Under the pieces are notes generated by a model. The model did no database searches. It worked only from the letters and a program-made list of their open reading frames with translations, and was not told the DNA's origin. From Clostridia bacterium (GTDB taxonomy: Bacteria; Bacillota; Clostridia; Peptostreptococcales; Anaerovoracaceae): 7,788 bases of DNA. Location: positions 1 to 7,788 of the forward strand of contig JAKSSQ010000082.1 in NCBI GenBank assembly GCA_024403005.1. Direction: 5' to 3'. Positions 1 to 5,538 of the stretch are shown piece after piece (position 1 is the first letter of the stretch; each line of letters starts with the position of its first letter). The translations under genes and the position numbers were made by a program.

Positions 1-36
1 GCCGCTCGTTCGACTCTCCATGCACTTTTGCAATAG

Positions 37-70
37 AAAACCCGGAATGGGTTCATCCATTCCGGGTTTT
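37..70 (-). terminator. Intrinsic terminator of ssrA
   Basis: A perfect 14-bp inverted repeat (AAAACCCGGAATGG, 37-50, against 57-70) with a 6-base loop begins 2 bases beyond the mature CCA end of the tmRNA. On the minus strand the 3' arm ends in TTTT and is followed by a short mixed T/A stretch. The A/T-flanked GC core and its position directly downstream of ssrA make this the tmRNA terminator. The A-tract on the other side means it could also stop transcripts arriving on the plus strand. Confidence 0.9.
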
Positions 71-72
71 CA

Positions 73-448
73 TGGTGAAGGCGGTGAGAGTCGAACTCAC
101 GTCCGAAAGCATTTCCGCCAGACTTTCTCCGAGCGCAGCCAATCTTTTAAAGTTTCGGAAGCCCGGTCGCCGGTTGGCAGGCTAAAGTTCTTCCTATCCT
201 GTTAGTCCCGCCTTATACCAGGAGCTTTAAGACGGTTTCCTGCATAGTCGACGCCGGGATCTGAACCTGCAGGTGAACTCAGGCCGACGCGCGTGCGCCA
301 AATTGGGCGCTAGTGCAGACTAAGCTGCGAATGCGAAATTGTTGTTTGTTTTAGCGTTTCTTTTTAACGGGCTCTTTTTAACGCAGACCGGGCCAACTGC
401 GGCTCGCTTATCCAACTTCCACACCCCCGTCGAAACCTTTACGCCCCC
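73..448 (-). ncRNA. ssrA: Transfer-messenger RNA (tmRNA)
   Basis: This RNA rescues stalled ribosomes: its alanyl-tRNA-like end enters the empty A site and its short reading frame then tags the unfinished protein for degradation, with SmpB as partner. The 5' end (GGGGGCG, 448-442) pairs over 7 positions, two of them G-U, with CGCCTTC just before the ACCA 3' end at 73. A T-arm (GTGAG, loop TTCGACT, CTCAC) lies next to it, and the conserved start GGGGGCGTAAAGGTTTCGAC is present. The CCA is encoded. The length of 376 nt is usual for a one-piece bacterial tmRNA. The reading frame sits at 320-355. A promoter lies upstream and a strong hairpin follows. The 5' leader must be removed, presumably by RNase P. 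Ends are set from the acceptor pairing and should be right to within a base. Confidence 0.98.
320..355 (-). other. tmRNA proteolysis-tag reading frame
   Basis: The resume codon is GCT at 355-353, and the frame ends at TAG (322-320). The tag reads AKTNNNFAFAA. The hydrophobic end with a terminal Ala-Ala is the usual ClpXP-type degron, with FAFAA in place of the common ALAA ending. The A-rich stretch just before the resume codon (AAAAAGAAAC) fits the region that sets the frame. The resume codon was chosen by position and by the fit of the encoded peptide. A start one codon away is unlikely because Ala is the normal first residue. Confidence 0.88.
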
Positions 449-474
449 ATGAGAGTGCTGTTTTAAGCATATTA

Positions 475-502
475 ATTATACCATCTGCCCCGGGCAATGC
501 AA
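475..502 (-). promoter_or_regulatory. ssrA promoter (sigma-A type, extended -10)
   Basis: On the minus strand a perfect TATAAT (480-475) is preceded by TGG, giving an extended -10 (TGnTATAAT). A weak -35 candidate, TTGCAT (502-497), stands 16 bases upstream. Predicted transcription start is near 468, about 20 bases before the mature tmRNA end at 448. The spacer contains the GC-rich palindrome TGCCCCGGGCA (486-496). Confidence 0.75.
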
Positions 503-539
503 TTACAGAATGGTTACAAATTGGGTCACCTTTTAAACC

Positions 540-1124
540 CTAAAACACGCCCGTAATAAAGATTTCCAGGCCGATGGCGATAAGTATTACGCCGCCGAGA
601 ATCGAAGCCTTACCGGCCAGTTTTGTGCCGAATTTGCGGCCTATGCGAAGGCCTCCCAGGCAGATGAACAGGGTAACGATGCCGATAATTAAAGATTCGA
701 CTATCGCTGCAGCTGCGGAGTATTCCGCTATGGTAAAGCCTACGGAAAGGGCATCGATGGAAGTCGCAACGCCCTGCAGCATTAAGCCTGCAAAGCCGAC
801 TGCGGAGGATGCTTCCTCTTCTTCGCCGCCCTTAATTCCTTCCAGCAGCATCTTGCCGCCGATAAAGGCCAGGAGCAGCAGAGCAATCCAGGGGATGAAC
901 TTCTGGAAAGCTGTGAAAGCCTGGGCAATTGTGTGGATGCAGATCCAGCCCAGAAGGGGCATTAAAATCTGGAACAGGCTGAAGGTTCCTGCGATGGAAA
1001 CCATCCTTTTTCTGCTCATGTCCGGCTCGTTGAGCCCATTGGCCATGGAAACGGAAAATGCGTCCATAGCGAGGCCTACGCCGAAAAGTATGCTGTTAAT
1101 AAAGAACATGAAGTTCCATTCCAT
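540..1124 (-). CDS. mntP: Manganese efflux pump MntP (YebN/DUF204 family)
   Basis: Predicted inner-membrane exporter of Mn2+ that protects the cell from excess manganese. The 194-residue protein matches the family's usual length (about 180-195). It has two related halves, each with the family's aspartate-containing membrane motif: GLAMDAFSVS (Asp21) and TSIDALSVG (Asp124). Other family features are GGKMLLEGIKG (89-99) followed by an acidic loop (EEEE, 101-104), and the C-terminal ILGGVILIAIG helix (175-185). About six hydrophobic segments are visible. The start at 1124 is chosen because GGAGG (1137-1133) lies 8 bases upstream. The longer in-frame start at 1208 lacks a ribosome site and lies upstream of the promoter. 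The stop is 91 bases from the tmRNA 5' end, with no convincing terminator between, so some read-through into ssrA is possible. It is divergent from the lipoprotein gene at 1280. The name rests on motif recognition and is quite secure. Confidence 0.93.
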   Translation of the reverse strand: MEWNFMFFINSILFGVGLAMDAFSVSMANGLNEPDMSRKRMVSIAGTFSLFQILMPLLGWICIHTIAQAFTAFQKFIPWIALLLLAFIGGKMLLEGIKGGEEEEASSAVGFAGLMLQGVATSIDALSVGFTIAEYSAAAAIVESLIIGIVTLFICLGGLRIGRKFGTKLAGKASILGGVILIAIGLEIFITGVF

Positions 1125-1132
1125 ATGTATTT

Positions 1133-1137
1133 CCTCC
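1133..1137 (-). promoter_or_regulatory. mntP ribosome binding site
   Basis: GGAGG, 8 bases before ATG at 1124. It decides the start codon of mntP against longer in-frame alternatives. Confidence 0.85.
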
Positions 1138-1152
1138 AGAACAGTAAAAGTA

Positions 1153-1181
1153 ATATTAGCACATATCCCAAGGCCTTTCAA
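1153..1181 (-). promoter_or_regulatory. mntP promoter
   Basis: On the minus strand TTGAAA (1181-1176) and TAATAT (1158-1153) are separated by exactly 17 bases, with TGC directly before the -10 (extended -10). Predicted start is near 1145, leaving a leader of only about 20 bases. That is too short for the manganese (yybP-ykoY) riboswitch often found before mntP genes, so any metal control would have to act at the promoter. Confidence 0.7.
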
Positions 1182-1196
1182 GGATGAAACCCTTGA
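1178..1196. promoter_or_regulatory. Inverted repeat between divergent promoters (candidate operator)
   Basis: TCAAGG (1178-1183) and CCTTGA (1191-1196) are perfect inverted 6-mers separated by 7 bases. They overlap the -35 boxes of both the mntP promoter (1176-1181) and the plus-strand promoter (1193-1198), so a bound protein could affect both genes. Part of the symmetry comes from the two similar -35 boxes facing each other, so it may not be an operator. No known regulator's consensus is clearly matched. Confidence 0.35.
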
Positions 1197-1221
1197 GAAT
1201 ACAGGCATTTTATTGTAAAAT
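1193..1221 (+). promoter_or_regulatory. Promoter of the transglutaminase-like lipoprotein gene
   Basis: TTGAGA (1193-1198) and TAAAAT (1216-1221) have exactly 17 bases between them, close to the sigma-A consensus. Predicted start is near 1228, giving a leader of about 50 bases before ATG 1280. Confidence 0.75.
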
Positions 1222-1279
1222 ACCCATTGTGCGATTAAAATTCCGTACGTGCAAACAAAAATTTAAAATAGAGGAACCA

Positions 1280-2473
1280 ATGAACACTAACTTTCTAAAA
1301 TCCCGTAAATTAAGCGCATTTATGGCCTTCGCAATGCTCTGCGCATTTGCACTTGCAGGCTGCGGTGAACCTGCGCCTCCTGCGGATACGGAAGCCCCCG
1401 TAATCGAAGGCGTTGCAGATCTGCAGACCTACGTGGGCACAGCTGTTTCCTACAGAACTGGCGTAAGCGTAACCGACGATACGGACGAAAACGTAGAACT
1501 GATTATAGACGCGTCCGCAGTTGATTTGTTCACGCCGGGCGTATACGACATCGTATATTCCGCAGTGGACGCTGCAGGCAACGAAGCAAAGCTCATAGCA
1601 AGCCTTACGGTAGAAGAAAAGCCTGAAAGCGAAGAGGGCGAAGATGTGGAAAATGCCGCCGCTCCCGAAAGCAGCACCGAAATTACTTCCGAAATGGTTA
1701 ACGCTCTGGCAGATTCCATTCTCGCAAAGATTACCACACCTTCCATGTCCAAGTACGAAAAGGCAAAGGCTATCCACAAGTATCTTTACGACCACATCAA
1801 GTACATCGGGCACGCAGACAAGCTCGACTACGAAAAGGCCGGATACATTGGCCTCAAGTCCGGAAAGGGCGACTGCTACACTTACAGCTGCGCAGCTAAG
1901 GTGCTCCTTACAAGATGCCAGATTTCCAACATCCAGATGGAAAGAGTAGGCGGCTGGACCGAGCATTACTGGAACGCAGTAAATACAGGCAATGGCTACT
2001 ACCACTTCGACGCATGCTGGCAGCCCACCGGTTATAAGGGGGAAACCTTCATGATCGATGAATCCACCGCAAGAGCCTACACAAAGAGGCTGGCAGACGC
2101 AGGTGTCCGCACAAATTACTACACCTACGACTACAAGAACTGCCCGGTTAAGATCGTCGGCTGGGAAAAGTACGCACCGGATTACGGTCTGCCTTATCCC
2201 GAAGGCTACGGCCCGGAAGAACCTGCAGTAACACCTGCTCCGCAGACTCCTGCAACGCCCGTGGCACCTAACCAGCCCGCAGAGCCGCCCAAGGAAGAAG
2301 CTCCCGCTGACCCAACTCTGCCCGGCGAAGACCAGCAGCCCCAGCAGCCGGAAGTAAGCCCGGTTCCCGACGTTCCCGGAACTCCCGTTGAACCTCCTGC
2401 AGACGTACCTGCTGCAGAACCGACCCCGGAACTGCCCGCACAGGACCAGGCTCCGGAAGGACTTGGAATCTAG
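1280..2473 (+). CDS. Secreted lipoprotein with Ig-like and transglutaminase-like domains
   Basis: Predicted surface-anchored lipoprotein of 397 residues with a papain-like transglutaminase/protease fold. Its substrate is unknown. Domains in order: basic N-terminus and hydrophobic signal with lipobox LAGC (Cys28 lipidated); a bacterial Ig-like domain of the DUF5011 type (about 38-113; starts EAPVI, includes TPGVYDIVYSAVDAAGNEA); an acidic linker; a transglutaminase-like domain (about 140-300) with the visible triad Cys199 (KGDCYTYS), His229 (TEHYWN) and Asp244 (HFDACW); and a proline/glutamate-rich tail from about 310 to the end, likely extended or wall-spanning. ATG 1280 is chosen because GAGGAA lies 5 bases upstream and it gives a proper signal peptide. 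An upstream in-frame ATG at 1184 precedes the promoter. Such proteins in Firmicutes may cut or cross-link peptides in the envelope, but no role can be assigned here. It converges on the Dlt-like operon, with a shared terminator. Confidence 0.9.
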   Translation: MNTNFLKSRKLSAFMAFAMLCAFALAGCGEPAPPADTEAPVIEGVADLQTYVGTAVSYRTGVSVTDDTDENVELIIDASAVDLFTPGVYDIVYSAVDAAGNEAKLIASLTVEEKPESEEGEDVENAAAPESSTEITSEMVNALADSILAKITTPSMSKYEKAKAIHKYLYDHIKYIGHADKLDYEKAGYIGLKSGKGDCYTYSCAAKVLLTRCQISNIQMERVGGWTEHYWNAVNTGNGYYHFDACWQPTGYKGETFMIDESTARAYTKRLADAGVRTNYYTYDYKNCPVKIVGWEKYAPDYGLPYPEGYGPEEPAVTPAPQTPATPVAPNQPAEPPKEEAPADPTLPGEDQQPQQPEVSPVPDVPGTPVEPPADVPAAEPTPELPAQDQAPEGLGI

Positions 2474-2492
2474 TAAAATAAGCAATAAAAAG

Positions 2493-2515
2493 CCCGCATC
2501 TGCCGAAGATGCGGG
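2493..2515. terminator. Bidirectional intrinsic terminator
   Basis: A 9-bp perfect stem CCCGCATCT / AGATGCGGG with a 5-base loop (GCCGA) is followed by TATTTTT on the plus strand. On the minus strand it is followed by CTTTTTATT. It therefore ends both the lipoprotein gene (stop at 2473) and the convergent six-gene operon, whose last stop is at 2584. The 68 bases between 2516 and 2583 hold no gene that I can see, only a short palindrome GCAGATCTGC at 2571-2580. Confidence 0.92.
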
Positions 2516-2583
2516 TATTTTTGTGCGATTTTGCTCGCGCGCTTGCAACTTTGCGGATTCGCGCGGTTCTGCAGATCTGCGGA

Positions 2584-2811
2584 CTATTCGTCTTCCAGTC
2601 TTTCGATCATTGCGTAGATAGCCTTTGCGCTGTTGAAGTTTGCGGGAACGATTTCAACTGCGGGGATAGCTACATCGTATTCATCGTCGATGAAGGAGAT
2701 GATGGACAGGATATCCAGAGAAGTGATGAGCTTGCCGTCTACCAGATTATCTGCTGTTTCGAAATCGATGCTGTCGTTTATATCTCTTAAGAAATCGAGA
2801 AGTGCTTCCAT
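2584..2811 (-). CDS. Acyl (aminoacyl) carrier protein
   Basis: A 75-residue phosphopantetheine carrier that would hold the activated amino acid as a thioester for the enzymes encoded just upstream. The protein is small, acidic and helical. Ser31 in LITSLDILSIIS is the predicted attachment site; the residue before it is Thr rather than the usual Asp. Helix 3/4 (VPANFNSAKAIYAMIERL, 55-72) is typical of carriers of the DltC and stand-alone PCP type. It is the last gene of the operon. Its ATG lies 2 bases after the decarboxylase stop, and its ribosome site AAAGGA (2826-2821) is inside that gene, so translation is likely coupled. Overall it looks more like carriers that sit next to a ligase and decarboxylase than a fatty-acid AcpP. 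The exact cargo is not visible. Confidence 0.88.
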   Translation of the reverse strand: MEALLDFLRDINDSIDFETADNLVDGKLITSLDILSIISFIDDEYDVAIPAVEIVPANFNSAKAIYAMIERLEDE

Positions 2812-2813
2812 TG

Positions 2814-3986
2814 TTATATATCCTTTCTGTTGAGCTGAGATGTTTCAAAGGGTCTGCGTAGGGTTGTAACTTCGCCGCCTTTGCAGAATATGATTTCCGG
2901 CATACGTCTGCTCAGGAAGAGGTAAATGCCTTCCGTTACAGAATAGGCTCCGCAGTTTTCAAAGACCAGAACGTCTTCTTCTGCCAGACCGTCGAAATGT
3001 ACGCCTTTGCAGATTATATCATTTAATGAGCACAGACTTCCATATAAAAACCATTCTTTATCGGTCTGCGGCGTATTTCCTGAAGGAATGTGCTGCATTA
3101 CAGGCTTGTGCATGCCCATCATCTGGCCATAGTAATTGAGGTGGTTCATGCCGCCGTCCAGAATTGCGTAGTTGTCGTCTCCGTCGGATTTAAGGTCCAT
3201 AACCTTTGTAGCATAGCTTCCGCAGTCGAAAGCTATGAATCTGCCCATTTCCACCGTAAGGCTTGCAAGGCCGGAGATTGCGCCCAGCTCTGCTGCCAGC
3301 TCTTTTGCGGGGGCGAGGGTGTCGGAGAAGTCGTCTCCTTCGAAGTAGGGCACTTTAAGGCCGGGGCCGTATTCCAGCTTTTCGGGTTTGAAGCCAATGG
3401 CTTCCAGTTCTTCGAACAGGCCCTGCAGCTTTACGAAATCCTTAAGCTGGTGCTTAAGCTTTCTCTGGGTGCCCATAAAGTAATGGATGCCCTTGATTTC
3501 TGCGCCTTCCAGGCTTTCGCGGCCCTTAACTGCGCCCAGCAGGTCTTCCTTAGACATGCCGAACTGAGTGCCGCCGCCGTTGAGCCTTAAAATTACGGGA
3601 AGCTTTCTTCCCTGAGCGATGCCTTCTTCGTTTATGTATTTAAGATGCCTTAAAGATTCTGCGGTAAAGAGGCCGACTCCATAGTCTGCAGCTTCCTTAA
3701 CGTCCCATCTTTCCTTGTTTACGCCGGAATAGATGATTTTTTCAGGCGGTACCTGATAGAATTCGCAGATGGAAAGCTCTCCCGGGCTGCACACTTCCAG
3801 GTTGTCCACGATGTCGATAATTTCGGGGATAAAGAAGGGGTTAGCCTTAATGGAATAGCAGAGCTTTGCGTGGGGAGCCAGGATATCCTTAATGTCCTGA
3901 GTTCTTTTTCTTAACTTGTCGATGTCGAAGATAAAGGAAGGGCTGGTGTGGCTCTCCAGTATTTTCTTAATGTCTTTAACGTCCAT
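2814..3986 (-). CDS. Fold-type III PLP-dependent amino-acid decarboxylase
   Basis: Predicted cytoplasmic PLP enzyme (390 residues) of the ornithine/diaminopimelate decarboxylase family (alanine-racemase-like barrel plus beta domain). Lys47 in CYSIKANP forms the Schiff base. EMGR (246-249) matches the EPGR phosphate/pyridine-binding segment. GSLCSLNDI (316-324; Cys319, Asp323) matches the GPxCxxxD catalytic segment from the partner subunit, and ENCGAYS (343-349; Tyr348) the AGAY motif. In the usual HxHxGS segment it reads GIHYFMGTQ (166-174), so Phe170 stands where the PLP-stacking His normally is. ATG overlaps the ligase stop (TAATG), with AAGGAG 8 bases upstream, so the two are translationally coupled. 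Position between ligase and carrier resembles BtrK, which decarboxylates glutamyl-carrier, and the exosortase-A decarboxylase. I infer that it acts on a carrier-bound dicarboxylic amino acid. A free-amino-acid decarboxylase (LysA-like) is the alternative. Confidence 0.88.
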   Translation of the reverse strand: MDVKDIKKILESHTSPSFIFDIDKLRKRTQDIKDILAPHAKLCYSIKANPFFIPEIIDIVDNLEVCSPGELSICEFYQVPPEKIIYSGVNKERWDVKEAADYGVGLFTAESLRHLKYINEEGIAQGRKLPVILRLNGGGTQFGMSKEDLLGAVKGRESLEGAEIKGIHYFMGTQRKLKHQLKDFVKLQGLFEELEAIGFKPEKLEYGPGLKVPYFEGDDFSDTLAPAKELAAELGAISGLASLTVEMGRFIAFDCGSYATKVMDLKSDGDDNYAILDGGMNHLNYYGQMMGMHKPVMQHIPSGNTPQTDKEWFLYGSLCSLNDIICKGVHFDGLAEEDVLVFENCGAYSVTEGIYLFLSRRMPEIIFCKGGEVTTLRRPFETSQLNRKDI

Positions 3987-5512
3987 TAACGAGCTCCTTT
4001 GCGCTCTTCGTAAACTGCCATGAGGGCATTTCTGTCGATCTTGCCGTTCTTGGTCATGGGCATGGAATCTACAAAAATAGTGGTGTTGGGGTGCATGAAC
4101 TGGGGCAGGACCTTAGTCAAATGCTCCTCCAGAGTTTCTTTTGTGCAGCTGCCTGTGCAGAAGAGAAGAATTTTGGATCTCTTGTGCTCGTAGATGCAGC
4201 AGGCTCTCGAGATGGTTTCCAGATCCATGGCTGCATTTTCGATTTCACCCATTTCTATGCGGTGACCCATATGCTTAACCTGGAAATCCTTGCGGGAAGT
4301 GTAGATAAGGTCGCCGTTTTCGTCGTACTTCGCCAGGTCTCCGGTTCTGTAGATGAGTTCGGGCCATGCCTTGTTTAAGGGGTTCTGAACAAATGCTTCC
4401 GCAGTCTTTTCCGGGTTGTTGTAGTAGCCCAGAGCGAGGCATGTGCCTGCTACGCAGATTTCGCCTTCTTCGTCCGCATTTGTTATGAGCTTATCTTCTT
4501 CGTCCAGCAGGAAGACCTTTTCGTTGGGGAAGGCCTTTCCTGCAGGGATAATGTCTCCCTTTTCGAAGTCTCTGTCGATTATGTAGTATGTGCAGTTGCA
4601 GGTAATTTCCGTCGGTCCGTAAACGTTGGCGAACATTGCCTGGGGCAGGTACTTCTTCCATTTGTTCAGGTGCTTAACAGGCATTACTTCGCCGGAGAAG
4701 CAGATCTTGTTAATGGTTTCGGGCACCTTGTATTCGAAGCCGTTCATTACGGATACGAAGCACATTGCGGAAACGGCCCAGATGCATGTGGTCACCTTTT
4801 TGTCCGTAAGGTAGTCCATGAGGTTCACAGGCACGCTGAAGTAACTGCGGGGGATGAGCTGCACCTTTGCGCCGGTGTAGAGGCCGCTGTAGATGTCCTT
4901 TACGGAAACGTCGAAGTCGAAGGGCGCCTGGTTTGCGATAACGTCGCTTCTGCCGATTCCGAAGGTTTCGTCGAATACGGGGATAAAATCTATGACGGAT
5001 CTGTGGCAGATGGCTACGCCCTTGGGCACGCCTGTGCTGCCGCTGGTGAAGTTAATGTAGAGAGGATCTGTGTCCAGGGCCTGCATTCTGCGGGTCTTTA
5101 AAGTTTCTTCGCAGATTTCTGCTTCCAACACGTCTTTAAGCGCGTGAACCACCGGAAGGCCTTCGATATCCTTAAAGGATTCCATGCCTTCTTCATCTGC
5201 GATTACCACAGCCGGTTCCAGAGTCTGCAGGATTTTTTCTATTCTTGCCTTGGGCTGGTTAGCTTCCAGGAAGGAATAGGGGCAGTCTGCGTAGGCTGCG
5301 GAAAACATGCAGATTACAGCTTCCACGGACTTTTCAACGCAGATTAATACGGGCTGCCTTGCCTGTGCAGATGCTGCGATAAGGCTTCCGCCGGCCTTTG
5401 CCTTTGCGGAAAGTTCTGCAAAGCTTATGTCTTTATTCGGGTCTCCGAAGGCTTCCTTGTCCGGGCATTCCAGGACGCAGGTTTCCAGCCAGTCGAGTAT
5501 GGATTTGGTCAT
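3986..5512 (-). CDS. DltA-like AMP-forming amino acid:carrier protein ligase
   Basis: Predicted ANL-superfamily adenylating enzyme (508 residues, same length as DltA). It would activate an amino acid with ATP and load it on the carrier encoded at 2584. Core motifs are intact: FTSGSTGVPKG (155-165), FDVSVKDIY (200-208, Asp201 placed to bind the substrate amino group), YGPTE (298-302), YRTGDL (388-393), HRIEMGEIE (417-425) and the C-terminal catalytic lysine in KNGKID (Lys491). The segment around FSGE (272-275) aligns with FCGE of DltA, so Ser273 replaces the cysteine that lines DltA's D-alanine pocket. This argues against simple D-alanine use. ATG 5512 has GGAGA a few bases upstream. It follows the lipoprotein stop by 26 bases and overlaps the decarboxylase start by one base. 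A database would probably call it D-alanine-poly(phosphoribitol) ligase; I consider that substrate unproven. Confidence 0.9.
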   Translation of the reverse strand: MTKSILDWLETCVLECPDKEAFGDPNKDISFAELSAKAKAGGSLIAASAQARQPVLICVEKSVEAVICMFSAAYADCPYSFLEANQPKARIEKILQTLEPAVVIADEEGMESFKDIEGLPVVHALKDVLEAEICEETLKTRRMQALDTDPLYINFTSGSTGVPKGVAICHRSVIDFIPVFDETFGIGRSDVIANQAPFDFDVSVKDIYSGLYTGAKVQLIPRSYFSVPVNLMDYLTDKKVTTCIWAVSAMCFVSVMNGFEYKVPETINKICFSGEVMPVKHLNKWKKYLPQAMFANVYGPTEITCNCTYYIIDRDFEKGDIIPAGKAFPNEKVFLLDEEDKLITNADEEGEICVAGTCLALGYYNNPEKTAEAFVQNPLNKAWPELIYRTGDLAKYDENGDLIYTSRKDFQVKHMGHRIEMGEIENAAMDLETISRACCIYEHKRSKILLFCTGSCTKETLEEHLTKVLPQFMHPNTTIFVDSMPMTKNGKIDRNALMAVYEERKGAR

Positions 5513-5538
5513 ATTGTCTCCGATTTACTGCGTGAATA

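Noticed and set aside
1..20. Partial tRNA gene at the left edge
   Set aside because: The GTTCGA-like stretch has no T-stem partner and no acceptor/CCA arrangement.
20..205. Short plus-strand open frame
   Set aside because: It lies across the ssrA terminator and the antisense of the tmRNA 3' part.
1125..1152. Manganese riboswitch (yybP-ykoY) before mntP
   Set aside because: The leader is only about 20 bases by the promoter call, and none of the conserved riboswitch segments is visible between 1125 and 1280 on the minus strand.
1125..1208. Longer N-terminus of mntP from ATG 1208
   Set aside because: It lies upstream of the predicted promoter, has no ribosome site, and the added residues do not fit the family; ATG 1124 has a perfect GGAGG.
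1184..1279. Longer N-terminus of the lipoprotein from ATG 1184
   Set aside because: It precedes its own promoter and would put 32 residues before the signal peptide.
1310..2548. Long minus-strand open frame opposite the lipoprotein gene
   Set aside because: The cysteine-rich, low-similarity translation is a shadow of the real gene, has no ribosome site, and runs across the terminator.
2571..2580. Palindrome GCAGATCTGC between the carrier gene and the terminator
   Set aside because: It is only 10 bp, lies downstream of the stop, has no loop or T-run, and is probably chance.
2814..3986. Plain LysA (diaminopimelate decarboxylase for lysine synthesis)
   Set aside because: The HxH loop differs, the gene is coupled to a ligase and a carrier, and no lysine-pathway gene is nearby. 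It stays a possible alternative, not the preferred call.
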